Part shown: positions 32,346-44,963 of the stretch, piece after piece
How the letters are laid out: each line of letters opens with the position of its first letter
How positions within the stretch are numbered: position 1 is the stretch's first letter
DNA from: Agrypnia vestita
Lineage: Eukaryota; Arthropoda; Insecta; Trichoptera; Phryganeidae
Length of the DNA: 64,000 nt
NCBI GenBank assembly: GCA_016648135.1
Contig: JADDOH010000471.1
Location: 61,671 to 125,670 of the forward strand
Direction: 5' to 3'
Made by a program: the position numbers and the translations under genes
Notes under the pieces: model-generated
Databases searched by the model: none
What the model saw: only the letters and a program-made list of their open reading frames with translations
Told to the model about the DNA's origin: nothing

Positions 32346-34118
32346 AAAAGATATGAAGGAGCATGTAAATGTACGCGCGGTAGAAGTTATATTTCTTTGG
32401 CTTGATTTTGATGGTATTAACATATTGGTTTAAAATGTATACTAATACAATATCTACGGAGATGATAAATATAATTTATAACATTTTGATGTAGTTAAAT
32501 TATTAATATTTATTTTTGAAGTGATACAAATGTACCTACTGCTTTGTAGTGGCTAAAATAAGAGATAAATGTCTTCGAATCGCAGATATATGATGTGACG
32601 AATCAAAAAACGTGAGCATTTTCAAAAAAAATCACGTGTTTCATCGATTTCCGGCCTAAAATTGTTACATACTCAAAAGTTTCGAAACTATTCAACTTTG
32701 ACAGCCGCATTGAACGTCGAATGAATGAATGTGTTTTTGTTTTGAAAACTAATATCTGATAATCACGTCGTGAAAAAACATCGACAATAACGTGAAATTC
32801 TAATACACACCTAAAATTGTAATTCAGTAAAGAGTTCTAATTTTCAATTCAATAAGTAATCATTCGTCAGCTTTTCAATTGAGCATCTATATGATTGGCT
32901 TGATTTAAGATGGTCGACGATACATTATTTATATAACTGGAACACTAATTTCAAGAAAATAAATTTTTGACAGTTTAATGGATGCGCGCGCATTTCGTAG
33001 TCTCGCATTTTTGCTACATGCTGTTTCCCGCTACACGCCTTTCCGTTACGGTAAAATTTTTACTCTAAATGCTCCAAATTAGATTAATTTAATTTATTAA
33101 AATCAGACTAGGTAAATGTCTACCGTTAAACTATGAAGGGAAGTGAAAGATGCAATATATTATCGCTATGTTTAACAGTTAGGTAAATTGTGGGACTTAA
33201 TAATTATTTTAGTGTTGAAAATTAGAATTATCTGGATTACACACACTACAGAGCTTGTTTTTGTCACGACTATGATTTCAAGAGATGCGTTCCTCTCATC
33301 ATCGTGTGTAAATTACAACTAATATTATTTAGCTATATGTTATGTTACGTTGTATGTTGTATTAAACCATAGTAAATTATCACTAAAAAAGCAAATATTT
33401 AATTAAAAAAAAAAAACAGAGATGCGAAGAATAGGCGAGAAACGTAATAAAAATAAATAAACACAAATCACAAAATGTAACATAAATTTTGCTTTTGGTA
33501 CCTTATATATTTAAATAAAAAACACGCTGACATAAAAATATATCCATGAATTCGTAACGATTTTGATCAAATCCACCAAACCACAAAATCCTGCCTGGCT
33601 GTTTCCATAACGCGTAACACTAATATTATTATCGGTTAATCTGACTTTAGAAGTAACCGAAAAACAAATTCAGTAAAGTTGTACAAACTTGTCCGTTCTT
33701 TCTCCCATTGTTTGAGGTTGATATGACTTTGAAGTTAAAAGGGTTGATAAACATTATTTATCCATAACATTTTAGTTTCCTCTATTTTTATTTTTGTATA
33801 TAAATTGGTATTTCATGATAACTTTAAGACTCGTATTAGACATTTGTTATTTTTTGTTTTATTAGATAATATTTTAGTTAAGAGGCATCTCATCGACGGT
33901 TTTCCTAGTTTTCCATTCAAGAAATATGAATTCATTAACATTTAAAATATGCACATGCCTGGATAGATACTTCTTTATAAATGCATAGCTATCCATTTTC
34001 AAATATCGTAACATCAAGAAGGCATTGTCATTTTATCTTATACGTGAAAAAAAATTTACTAATACAAAGTAATTTACTTGAACAAACATTAAATGTTTAT
34101 AATTCTGTATTTCATTAA

Positions 34119-34122
<4 letters not shown>
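32346..34122. other. AT-rich spacer without recognised genes
   Basis: No exon, RNA gene or repeat that I can classify. Slightly GC-richer patches at 32620-32800 and 32980-33050 have no coherent reading frame. Confidence 0.4.
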
Positions 34123-34164
<42 letters not shown>

Positions 34165-34228
34165 TACACACACACACACACATACACACACGCACACACA
34201 CACATACTGGTACACACACACATACTGG
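34123..34228. repeat. (CA)n microsatellite
   Basis: CA repeat with interspersed CATA and CGCA variants and a duplicated 'cacacatactgg' at its right end. Confidence 0.95.
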
Positions 34229-34261
34229 TTGGTTTTTAAGTAAAATACTTAAAATAACATA

Positions 34262-34420
34262 AAATATTATTGTTTGAAGAATATTTTTTCTTCTGAATGA
34301 AAGTTTGAACTTTGTGGTGACATTATTATTAAAATAAAACACAAATCACTTTGTTTTGTGGTTTATTTTAAACAAAGTGATTTTTAAACAAAGTGATTTG
34401 TATTTTATTTTAAAAATACG
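34262..34420 (-). mobile_element. PLE 5' leader and ORF start
   Basis: On the minus strand, two copies of 'caaatcactttgttt'-type leader precede an ATG whose frame begins MSPQSSNFHSEEKIFF before a stop, parallel to MSPLSSSLFSEEK at 4893. The ribozyme motif itself is not present here. Confidence 0.55.
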
Positions 34421-34513
34421 ATTCTTTGAAATGAATTTTCAATGTGGTTAATTTGTTAGTTTTATCCCACCAAAAATGTTTGAAAGTTTTTATTGTATAA
34501 ATTAATTAATTAA

Positions 34514-34692
34514 GAGTAGCTTGTTGGTCTCGTGGTTAGGACTCTCGCCTCGTGATCCAAAGGTCGCGGGTTCGAATCTCACTCCAGACCAGCAAGGTAG
34601 TCCCATTTTCCCATAGCACAAGCGTTTAGCTTAGTTGGAAAATAGTATTGGAAAAAGAATATTGATGTGCAACGTATATCCGTATTAAATAA
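34514..34692 (+). repeat. tRNA-derived SINE (family S1), full copy
   Basis: A box 'cgtggttaggactctcgcct', B box 'gcgggttcgaatctc', body 'ttttcccatagcacaagcgt' and 'tattgatgtgcaacgtatat', then an A-rich tail. Confidence 0.8.
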
Positions 34693-35330
34693 AAAAAATA
34701 TAAAAAAATATATAAACCAGAATAAGAACAATAATTTAAAATACAGTTTTTCGGGTTAAATTTTTGTCTAAATAAATACTTTCGACTAGAACTTGTTATT
34801 TTTATTAGAAATTTTTTCAAACTAGAAGTTAAATTCCGTACAGAATAACATTTTTATGCGATTATTTGTTGAGTTAACCGATAAAGAATTTTACCGTAAC
34901 AAAGTTCCACAAACAAACACAGTATCCTAAACCTTTAAAAAGCCACAGTACACATATTTTTCACTGCCAATCACGATAACAACAACCGGCAACGAACAAG
35001 TCGTCAATTAAGCGAGGCGAAATCACCATTTGTCACTTTTAACTTCAGCGGTTGGATTTTTCATTTTAATAAGTTGTTTACAAAATTAAACAACTGACTG
35101 AAAAAGTTATAGTTCCAGACGCGATTTTAGGATGCGTTGTGACGTCAGGCGCGGTCGGGACACTAATGGATGCTGGATCATCCTTATGCCCGTGGCGAGA
35201 GATCGCACCTACAGTGTGTACAGAAGTAACTTATTTTCTACTATTTATTTTTACATTTTTAAAATATTTCACTTTAATAAAAATAAAAATTAATGAGTGC
35301 GTCCATTACTTTAAGTAAGTAATTTTTGAC

Positions 35331-35510
35331 GAGTCATGATGCCGATCTGGTGATAGTGATCTGGTGGTCTGTGGTTCGAGTCCCATTCCAGGACACCATC
35401 AAGTTAGTCCTGTTTTCATAGCATAAGCGTTAAGCTTCTTTTGAAAATAGTAAGAATATTGATGTGACACATATCCCGTGTTTGCATTTCTATTTAAAAA
35501 ATAAAAAAAG
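35331..35510 (+). repeat. tRNA-derived SINE (family S1), full copy with damaged head
   Basis: The A box is eroded. The B box 'gtggttcgagtcccattcca', the body 'ttttcatagcataagcgtta' and 'atattgatgtgacacatat', and an A-rich tail match the copy at 34514. Confidence 0.8.
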
Positions 35511-36379
35511 TAATTCACGTAACTAGAAATCACGTAAAATAACAAAAATTAGTTTGTGGAAGTAGTAATTTTACTTTATAAAAAGGTTGTATATACACAG
35601 TCGTCAACAGACAGTATTATACATATATACAGTCGTAATTACATTTATCCACCAAGGCTTTGGAAAATTTTTGGTAGCAGGTAGGGTTTCTGATTTCTCG
35701 AGATATTTTTTTTCTCGGGACTAACTAAAACTAAACTAAATTATACTTTGAGTTATTATCTTGAAGATACTATCTTCCTATAAAATTTTGGCCTTTTTAT
35801 TGAACACTGTGTATTTTAAGTATTTATCTTAGCTTCAATCCTAAGGTAAGTAAAATTATATCACACATTTTTTTTATTTAAACAAATAGTAGGTATCTAA
35901 AGTATCTTTATAAAACAATCTTCAAATTAAAGTTAAGACATTATTTTTCTTCGATTAATTAGAACTTCTAATTACGGTCTTAAAATTAAATAAAAACTTA
36001 AATTTTCATCTAAAAAATCAACAAAAGGAAAAGAAACAAGAACTACTTTCACAATTTTCTAATCTGCCAATAAAACTAACGACTAAACAGTCTCTTTATT
36101 ATGTAAAAAAAAAAATATAGAAATCTTCTGGTTTACTTATTAGCCTTAAATTATAGAATATAAACCGCTTCAACCGCTAATCTAATTAGTCTCTTTTTTA
36201 AGAAATACAAATGTTTTTAAAAATACGTTACTGATAATCGGTTTCCTATTTTATTTTACAAAGTTTCCGGATAACGAGAAAACCCGTTCATTTTCAGTCG
36301 ATGTTGGCTTTACACCCATTAAAGCTTTAGATGAATTTTCAAGGTTTGGTGTTTTTTTACCAGTTGATTCTAAGAGCTG
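35511..36379. other. AT-rich spacer without recognised genes
   Basis: Nothing beyond homopolymer runs is identified. Confidence 0.4.
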
Positions 36380-37060
36380 TAATTATTTTTTAATTCAGCT
36401 TCTTGTTATGTGAGCTTCCATATTACTAGCCGTGGTGGCGGTGTCGATAGCCTGTTTTAACTGGAACTCAAAAGTTGTGATATTAGAAGTAATAGGGTAG
36501 TGTTGATTATCTTCGGTTTGGACTTCATCTTCGGCTGAATTTGAGCTGGTGGGAAATAATATATTATACACACCTACTGTTAATTTGATCAAAGCCGCTA
36601 CAATTGCGCATAATTTTTTCGCTATTGATGATGGTGATGAAGATATTGATTTAAGATATCAGGTTAATATTTCGCCTGTCAATAATCTTCTTCTTAAGAT
36701 GTTCCAAAAACTTTGTGGTTAAATCGTTTCCCATCGATTCTAGTTTATTGACTAGCACATCTATTATTGCCACTGATGTCAGGATCATGGCACCTTTTCT
36801 CGGTAAAGCCTCAATAGCCAACTTTACTGTATGTAAGATATTGATTCTACAATGCCAATATTATTTTCATTCCACATTGAGGACAAATTCAAATCACTCA
36901 ATGACTTTTTGATCGTATTTTTCAGTTTTAGGAATCGTTCAACCATTTGCATCATCGAGTTCCATCTGGTAATCACATCTAACAACAAATTCAACTCATG
37001 GCCAAACTCTTCTTTAACATGTTTTTGCAGCGTTGTATTTATTAAAAACTCGTAAAAATA
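36380..37060 (-). pseudogene. hAT-superfamily transposase relic
   Basis: On the minus strand a broken frame reads 'TLQKHVKEEFGHELNLLL', then 'DVITRWNSMMQMVERFLKLK', resembling the hAT signature LLLDvpTRWNSTydMLeRfl. After a frameshift comes 'VKLAIEALPRKGAMILTSV' and 'KFLEHLKKKIIDRRNINL', the segment that precedes the hAT dimerisation domain. Stops and shifts make it non-functional. No terminal repeats found. Confidence 0.65.
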
Positions 37061-37124
37061 TTTAATGCATAATATTGGTTGTAAAAATAATTTTTATATT
37101 ACGTCCCTAATTTATCTCCCTTTA

Positions 37125-37265
37125 GGCCCGAATTCAGAGTCATTACTTTAAAGATGATTTAAAGGTTAAAGTTCGCCTTAAAAGTATCATTTTGTACTGA
37201 AAAATAGGCTTTTAAGACGTACGTTAACCTTTAAATCATCCAAGTATTGAGTGTGAATTTGGGCC
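37125..37265. mobile_element. Short MITE with ~55-bp inverted ends
   Basis: GGCCCGAATTCAGAGTCATT on the left and its diverged complement on the right. 'gatgatttaaaggttaa' is mirrored inside. 141 bp, no coding sequence, and target duplication unclear. Confidence 0.7.
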
Positions 37266-37910
37266 TTGGAATCTTTCGCTTCGAAGCCCCACTTTGCTTA
37301 CTGTACTGAAGGAACGTTCCTAGCAGTGTTGTACTTTATTATTATTCAAATTTGTATATTCTAACACGGTCAGTATAAAACAACCACCCTATTTTGAAAT
37401 TTCCAACTTATTTTAAGCTATCACAGTTGCGTCATAGGGCACGGTTCCCCAAACAAGAGGATGTGAGGGTACATGTATATATGACACGATACCACTTGAG
37501 GGGTCATGCGTCCCACAGTCCCTCGGTGTCACCAGTCACCGCTGACTGCTGACAGTTGACCCTAATGACAGCTTCACACACGAGATTCGCTTTCACTCAA
37601 GTGTCAGCCAAGTGTCGGCTCGAATCAGAACCTATCAGACACGCCAAATGTAAAATACTGATTTTGATCATCTTCGACAGGTTCAAAATAAATCACGTAT
37701 GCATAACATAGGAAACAAAATAATATTTCACCCCCTAATTCAAAATCGTTTTTATTTGGGGGTGCACAATTCTATAGGTGCATAGATTTTTTGTAACATT
37801 GTTGATATACTCGTACATACTTAGTTTTAAACTTAATACCAGTCTAACTATTTAACATTCAATAACTTTATTTATGTGAAAACTATTGAAAACTATTAAA
37901 TATAATTTTA
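37266..37910. other. Spacer with GC-richer block at 37430-37660
   Basis: The block around 37480-37650 contains CpG and short palindromic words ('cgctgactgctgacagttga') and could be a promoter or an old repeat. No reading frame or second copy is recognised. Confidence 0.3.
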
Positions 37911-38139
37911 AGAATTTAAGTAGGTTTTTGTATTTTGGCACGATTCTAAGAGCTAATAGTGTTCAAACACTAATGAAAGGTAATACATGTATGGAGCAGG
38001 GGCGTGCAGTGAGAACATCGTAGCATGACATTTGCGTAAAAGAACATTTTGAAAAAAAGTTATCTCATAGTTAAAAGATATCTCATAATATTCCTATTAC
38101 AAGTCTGTACCTATAAAACTCAAAGTATGTCTGTCTGTC

Positions 38140-39060
38140 TGTCTATACAAATCCACACCGTTCATCCGAATCGATTCAAATTTTGCATACTTATGCTTTA
38201 GAACCCGGCGGGTAACATAGGCAACATTTCCCCCCTATTCTCATACCCCTTCCCCTCCCCCTGACATATTTTCGATGCAAATCTGTACCGTTCGACCGAT
38301 AGGACTCAAAATTTGGAAACTTATTCTTTAGGACCCGGCGGGTAACATAGGCAACATTTCCCCCCTATTCTCATACCCTTTACTATCCCCCTGACATATT
38401 TTTTATGCAAATCTGTACCGTTTGATCGATCGGACTCAAAATTTGGAAACTTATTCTTTAGAACCCGGTGGGTAACATAGTAAACATTTCTCCCCTATTC
38501 TCATATCCCTTCCCCTCTCTCTGACATATTCTTAAGGACTCGGCGTTTAACATGTGTGACATTTCCTCCCTATTCTTTTAACCCTTTCCCTCCCCTGATA
38601 TATTTTTGATGCAAATCTGTAAATCTGTATCGTTCGACCGATCGGGCTCAAAATTTGGAAACTTATTCGTTAAGACCTGGCGGGTAACAAAAGTGACATT
38701 TCCTCCCTCCCATTTTATCTTTTACCTTCTCCCTGATATATTTTAGATGCAAATCTGTACCGTTCGACCAATCGGACTCAAATTTAGGTAACTTATTCTT
38801 TAAGACCCGGTGGGTAACATAGGCAACATTTCCTCCCTATTTTTTTTACCCCTTCTCCTTCCTCTGATATATTTTTCATGAAAATCTGTACCGTTCGATC
38901 GATCGGACTCAAAATTTGCAAAATTATTGTTTAGGACTCGGCGGTTAACATTAGTGACATTTTACCCCTATTATTTTATCCTTTCCGCTCCACCTGATAT
39001 ATTTTCGATGCAAATATATACCTTTCGAATCGAACCTTTGTTTACCCTCACAAATTTATT
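38140..39060 (+). repeat. Minisatellite, ~130-bp unit, about seven copies
   Basis: Units start near 'aaatctgtaccgttcga' at 38149, 38279, 38409, 38621, 38751, 38882 and 39012. Spacing is 130 bp except one 212-bp interval holding a partial unit. Each contains 'acccggcgggtaacataggc' and a C-rich 'tttcccccctattctcatac' stretch, with moderate divergence. Confidence 0.9.
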
Positions 39061-39106
39061 TTAAATATAATCCTTAACCCGTGCAACGCCGGGTATGTAC
39101 AGCTAG
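39061..39106 (+). mobile_element. Helitron 3' terminus
   Basis: Hairpin ACCCG/CGGGT (39077-39094), followed by 'atgtacag' and terminal CTAG at 39103-39106, then T. A short hairpin about 10 nt before CTRR with a 3' flanking T is the Helitron signature. The 130-bp repeats immediately upstream are probably its interior. The 5' end was not pinned down. Confidence 0.65.
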
Positions 39107-39437
39107 TATTATCATAATATTCAGATTTTACTGTAACATAGTATTCTGTCAGATAAATGTTTTATTTCGATTGTTTTTTTTCCAAAATATATGTCTGCGT
39201 AAAAGTTATGCTTCATTGTACTCACAGCACGCGCCTTTAAGTATGGAATAAGATAGTTTTATTATTAGTTTTATAATTTGATGTAAATGAGCTAGACAAA
39301 GCATTACTATTGTTAATTCTTAGAGTGTCTTTTTATTCAGTTAACAATTAAATTCGAACACTATAATCGTGCCAAAACACAAAAACCTACTTACGTTCTA
39401 AAAAAAACTAACCCATAAAAATCAAGTTTTTATTATA

Positions 39438-39774
39438 CTCCCTTTCTCTTTTGTATTGTTTCAAATTTGATATTCTATCAACATATAGCCGACTGATCGG
39501 ACTCATGGCTCGAGTCAGACTAGGTGAAACAGGGTTCGCACCTTCTCTACGCGTCGGGCTCCTTTCTCATTTGTACGTAAATTTCGAAAAAACCAAAATT
39601 ATATATACTATAATAAATAAATAAAAATTAACGAAAATTTGTTATATCATTTTTATCGTCGCCGGGAGTCTGCCTGCAAAGTTTCAGCTCGATTGGAGCA
39701 CGGGAAAAGGGTTAAAAATTGATCCAAATTTTTTTCGTTAGACAAGCAGACGCTACGAGTTAAAAGAAAGGGAG
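39438..39774. mobile_element. Tc1/mariner-type MITE (family T), copy 1
   Basis: Ends CTCCCTTTCT and AGAAAGGGAG, flanked by TA at 39436-39437 and 39775-39776. Interior words 'cgtcgccgggagtctgcctg' and 'aagtttcagctcgattgga' recur in the copies at 60309 and 60805. Confidence 0.75.
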
Positions 39775-39776
39775 TA

Positions 39777-40544
39777 ATTACATAGCTTTTCCATTCAATA
39801 ATTTTCTTATGAATACAAGTTTTTTAATGTAAATGAAATAAGTGAATCTAATTTATTTAAGCGTGTTTTTATTTTCATAAACCTAATTTTGGAGTTCAAT
39901 TTATTTCTGAAACAATAAAGTCATTGCACGCTATAAAGAAAGAAAACTATACAAAAATTTAAAAAAAAAATTAAGTTGATAAGATTAAAAAAATATTAAA
40001 CTTTGATATTTAAATTGGATTAACCATACGCAGAAGTAGGTATTCATTATTTTGTAGACATGTAAATTGGGAAAAAACTACACTCATTTCAGTAATTTTT
40101 GTTAAAAATAATATCAACCTAGTCAAAACGTCAGTAACCAACAAACTGATAGATAATATTGGTGTGCAGAGTGTGATTGCAGTGACAAATGTGTGCATAT
40201 TGCGTTTATTTAGATAAAAATACTTTGGAGCGTTGGGTGTGTTTGGTCTGGAAATACCCAAGGCTCGGGTAAAACACTGTTTTACAGTAACATTTTGTTT
40301 ATTTTTTTGTTAACGTTTAAATTTGAAGAATACAAACGATGGTCCCAAAATACCCGACATGAACATTTAAACAAAATATATGCATAAACTAAATCACAAG
40401 TTTAACAGATTATTACGATAATTTTATATATGTTTATAGAGTGAACGAATTAGAAAATAATATAAACATGATCTCAACATCGAGTCGCTCAAATGGTTTG
40501 ATCGTGTCGAACAAATGGATGAGAGTATATTATATTAAGGTGGC
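39777..40544. other. AT-rich spacer without recognised genes
   Basis: An 83-codon open stretch at 40010-40261 (minus) has no family resemblance. Confidence 0.4.
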
Positions 40545-40680
40545 CCCCGGGGTTCAGTGGGCGTGACACTGGCTTAGCATATCGGAGGTTCTGGGTTAGA
40601 CTCCCGGTGAATATACCTACATGATTTTCTCAAGCAATTGCTTTTGGGCCTTATGTCTTGTTGTACCTTTAAAAATATAC
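40545..40680 (+). repeat. tRNA-derived SINE (family S2)
   Basis: The head 'ttcagtgggcgtgacactgg' and B-box-like 'ctgggttagactcccggt' match 19401-19481. The body 'gggccttatgtcttgttgta' matches 13467-13655. Confidence 0.7.
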
Positions 40681-40885
40681 ATGACGCAAATATTGATGGC
40701 GCCATAAATAGAAGACGGCCGCGCAAGACTTATCACCACCAAGTAAATCAGATACTGAAAGACGTGCTTACATGCGAATATGAATAAGTATGGATGACAC
40801 GAAAGTTGTGTACCATAACAATAAAAGATAAGTGCTCCGTAAGTACTCTCTGCCTACCCCCTCGGGGAAATACTTTGATGGTTAG
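40681..40885 (+). pseudogene. LINE C-terminal scrap
   Basis: A frame reading 'NRRRPRKTYHHQVNQILKD' and the tail 'tactctctgcctaccccctc' match the C-terminus of the LINE relic at 16790-17760 ('NRRHPRKTGHGHKNQ', 'ctttctgcctacccctctg'). It directly abuts the SINE on its left. Confidence 0.6.
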
Positions 40886-42850
40886 ATAGGTGTTCAGCCT
40901 GTCCTGGGACATTTTCATTAATAAAAATTATTTAGTGAAATTTATAAAATTAAAATAGAATTTCCAAAGGTTACATTTCAAATAAATTCGTATTTCCACG
41001 GAAATTGATACTACATTTTGGTGTTAAGTCACCCTTAAAGTTTCACAGTTTTTATTCAAATTTGCCTGTAAAATTTCATTTTTTTGCTCACGAAATTTTT
41101 TTGATTAGAATGTGTGATTGAACGTTGTAAATTACTATAATATAAACTGTATGTGCCTGAGGCTTACAAAGTTAGGAGGCCACTTAACCTTTACTGCACC
41201 TTACCTTTAGAACTTGTTCTTTTGACTTATTTTTTTCTGAATAGCAAGGAAATCAGTTGAAAATTGTTTGAAGTAGATGCGTAAATTTATTTTTAAATAC
41301 GTTTCACAGGAAAATAATATTTATTTTTCTTTATGGAATGATAAAGGAAACGTTTTAAATTCCCGGATACATTTGCTCTTGGCATAAAAATACCGAAGTG
41401 TTAGATATAATGACCAGATGCTTCGGTCCAAATCTTTTTGAAACCTAAATAGCTATTCTTAGCAAAATTACACAACAGCCATACACGATTATTTATTCAA
41501 TTTCTCAAAGAATCTACAAAACCGCTTTTAGTTAACCAACGGTATTAGTTTTATAGAAAAGTAATGGTAAAAGTAAATGAATGCTGTTTTTGTTATCTGG
41601 ACGATACCTTATTTTTTAATGCCATTTTAAGGTTAACGTTTGGAAACGCGAGCAAAATTCAGTAACGACAAGCACTTGCTCACAGATATTCTTGCATTTT
41701 GTCGCAAATGTTTGTATGGAAAGATATCAAATTAAATTTTCGTATATTTCAAACACATATTTTTTTTCTGAAACAATACAAATTAAATCAATTCATACAT
41801 TTCTAAATCAATGATGTTTTTTAGTTGAAAACATGAATATTGCCCTGTAGGCTATAATCTGTATGGACTTGTGACATGGTTGTTTTATTTGAAAATAATA
41901 TTGCAAAGTAAACGATTATATACGTTACGCCCACTAGGCTACAAGGGCCGCCTTATAATAATTTACCTTAAAATAATTTTCTAGTAGTTAAGTACAATAA
42001 AGTATTATTAATAATGTTATTTTAAATTCATATGAGCCATCACAAACTATTGCCAAAAAAAATAATAGTACAGGGATGATTCAAGTATTAAAGATTCGAT
42101 TCCCGACAGGCACAATACATTTTTATTTTAAATGAATTACCTTATACAGTGGGTTCAAAAACAAATAAAATTATGTACTACCTCTAACTGCATGCATCAT
42201 TTTTATTACTTGAGCGATGCGTGTACAGAACACACCAATTATATTCTTATTATATTCAAAATAAATTAAACGTTTGTTTTATGATAATAGACCTACATGG
42301 TGGTCTCAGGTAAGAATAATGTGCAATTAATGTACAGGTTATTATTTCCTAATTAGAGATGATTTGACTAGAGATTTGACGTGATATAATAATTTATTAG
42401 CACAAAAATGGTACAAATTGGCGTACATACTTTTTTTTAAATCATTATTTACTGTTCAGATGAGTTTATAGTCCGCACGCATAATAGAAAAATTAGAAGG
42501 AACTTCTGGGACAAGGCTCGAAGCCCTAACTCGTTAGACCAAGAACACTTGACTATAAGACCAACATTGTGTTTTGATATTTCACTGATCACTCATAATT
42601 TGTACTAAAAATCTTCAATTATTTTGTTTTTGTTTATTGAAAGCTTACGAAAAACTCTTCTGTGTGAAAGTTATTGCATAGTTGAGGTGGCGATACTGAG
42701 TACGCACTTCCTGTTACTACAGTCTGATTAAACTTGTTGAAAAAGTCTTCCAGGGGTGCTTAATTTAATGAATATTACTGTAACAGCTTAAGTGGCCCTT
42801 CCCACATAAAATAGAAAAAGGTAAGAAATAACTAAATTTTTTGTATTATA
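40886..42850. other. Spacer with SINE scraps
   Basis: 41925-41957 (minus) is a 30-bp scrap of SINE S2 ('ggcggcccttgtagcctagt'). A B-box-like 'agattcgattcccgac' lies at about 42093. No gene is seen. Confidence 0.4.
42494..42575 (-). repeat. tRNA-like SINE head (third type)
   Basis: On the minus strand, 'ggtcttatagtcaagtgttc' resembles an A box and 'agggcttcgagccttgt' a B box. It does not fold into a convincing cloverleaf and differs from S1 and S2. Confidence 0.35.
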
Positions 42851-43408
42851 TAGGGTGTTTTTAGAACTTAATGATAACTTTAATAACTTTTACTTTTTTT
42901 TTTAATAACTTAACCAATGAAATAAAACACAAAGAAACTTGGTCACGGATTTATTGGAGAGATAAGTTTGTACTGCAAATTTGCACAATTTGCAAGCGTT
43001 GTTCTGGCTTAAGTCTATTCATGGTGAAATGTTAGCTGTCAAATTGGCTGTCACTGGAAAAGTATTGCCAATTCGTAAATCAAACCTCTAAAAAAATACC
43101 CTTTATTTAACCTAACCAAATTTGAAAAAAATATCCTATATAACCCTTTTAAAAAACTAATGGCAAGAAGTTATATTTCCAACAAAGCCAATACCATGAC
43201 CATTACAAAGAAATGTATGTTTTTTACTTCATTTTACAATTCTATTACCTCATTCTATTACCTAAAAAAACACCCTATATAACCCTTTATAATAACCAAT
43301 AGCAAAAAGCTATCTTTCGTACAAAGCCAGTACCATGGCCATTACCACGAAAGTTTTGTGTTTTACTTCACTTTAAAGTTCTATTATCTCTAAAAACACA
43401 CCCTATAG
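42851..43408. mobile_element. MITE family G copies, probably nested or tandem
   Basis: The left end is 'tatagggtgtttttagaact' (42851). Right-type ends 'taaaaaaacaccctatata' (about 43261-43279) and 'ctctaaaaacacaccctata' (43388-43407) are its complements, as is a weaker 'cctctaaaaaaatacccttt' near 43086. 'gccaataccatgaccattac' and 'gccagtaccatggccattac' are duplicated inside, so two or three related copies overlap. Confidence 0.55.
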
Positions 43409-44963
43409 TTTTCGAAAAAAGCGAATGTGTAAATAAGTGTTTTAACTTACAGCGTTGATGCCGGTAATATGTAAACATGTAGTAACATACTTAAGATGTG
43501 TCATACCATCCCCAAATATAATTTTTGTTTTGCCACACATCGTATACATACGTATCTTTGTATTTTGTTTTGATCTTATTAAGCTTTGCCCAAGTTTTCA
43601 ATGCACACGCATTGAGATATCAGCCTTTATTTATAATGTGTCACCGGTACAATAATGTCATTGGGATGTCAGTTCTTTATCCCAACTCTTAATAGGCGAA
43701 AATTAAAATAAAAAAAAACGAGACGATCTTGCTCGATCGAAATTGAAAATTCGGATAAAATTGTTCAATGTCCCTGGCGCTTATTATAGGCAGTGCGGGT
43801 GATGACATGTATTGGTGCAATAAGATTTATTGAATAAGAACTGCACCATATACGCTCGCACACACATACCGTGTAGTTAGGATCCACAAACCTAGGGGCT
43901 GTGGCCGCACCCGCATCTGTCTGACCTTCGTATTAAATTACGTTTTGTGAGCTGTTTAGTTTGGTGTATGTGAATATGATTGTACCAATAAACTTTAGTT
44001 TAATAAAGCGACACTCGAATAAGTTGTCAGCTCATTGAAACACTCATTTATGTCTCTCGGCCAATCAAACGACTCCATTATGTGCTGTATATACTTACCT
44101 ACTTACTATTCTTTTCTAGTGTACCACTCTTGTCTTCAGTAATCGTTATAATAGGGCCATCCTGTCAGTATATAATTATTTGAGCATTTCAGGTCTTATG
44201 ATTCTGATGACTTCAAGCCTGATATATTTAATTAGCCATCTTTTTCTTGCTCATATGCCTGCACGCCAAAACCATAAAAACGATCGAGGAAATTTTAGCA
44301 CTTGCTTCAGGATAATTTTTTCGCAGGTCATCAAAGATAATGTATTATTTATTGCTAAATTGTTGGATAATTATTTTATTTTTTCCTCAGTATTTTACGG
44401 AATTCCTAACTATAATGTCTACAAATGCATTTATTGTAAGAAAATGGATGATTCTGCCAGTTTTGCCAGAAAATAAGACTTGCCAGTTTAAGCTGCAGTA
44501 ATAACATGTAACCTAGAAATAATTGATATCTGATTAAAGAAATGAAAAGTATATAAATGAATGATATAAAATAAGAATATATGAAAATATATATTGCCCA
44601 ATTAGGCAAGCCTGTTTTAGGGAATATTGCCGTATAAAAATAAAGCCAATTATAACAACATTCTCATATCACATTACCATAGTATCATCTCATTATCCAA
44701 AATTCACATATATGTAAGTTTATACACATTAGGGTGCTTCAAAGATTTATTAAAATTTATTTTCATTTTTATATTTGTGAGATTTCAACCATTTCAAACG
44801 TCAAATTAACACTTTTTTTTCAGATTTTTAAAGAGGTTTTAGGTGTCGCTACCAGCTGCAAAAGTGTAGGTTTCAACCAAAATTTAGTTGAACACAATAT
44901 TAAAATCAATGAAATAATTACATGAAATATTTTAAAATAAATAAAATTACAAGGAATTTGACG
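43409..44963. other. AT-rich spacer without recognised genes
   Basis: Open stretches of 60-98 codons (43455-43655, 44180-44476) show no recognisable family or splice pattern. Confidence 0.4.

Larger units (their letters stand above)
37911..39400. mobile_element. Terminal-inverted-repeat element interrupted by a Helitron
   Basis: The left arm 'taggtttttgtattttggca' (37920s) and the right arm (39360-39396) are inverted copies. A second inverted pair, 'ggggcgtgcagtgagaac' near 38000 and 'actcacagcacgcgcctt' near 39230, shows the arms continue inward. The Helitron-type segment and minisatellite occupy the middle. Confidence 0.5.

Noticed and set aside
34514..34600. tRNA gene because of clear A and B boxes
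   Set aside because: No 3' acceptor strand pairs with the 5' end, and it is followed by the shared S1 SINE body and A-rich tail.
38140..39060. CRISPR-like array because of regular ~130-bp periodicity
   Set aside because: Whole units are repeated without short conserved repeats and unique spacers. It is a eukaryotic minisatellite beside a Helitron end.
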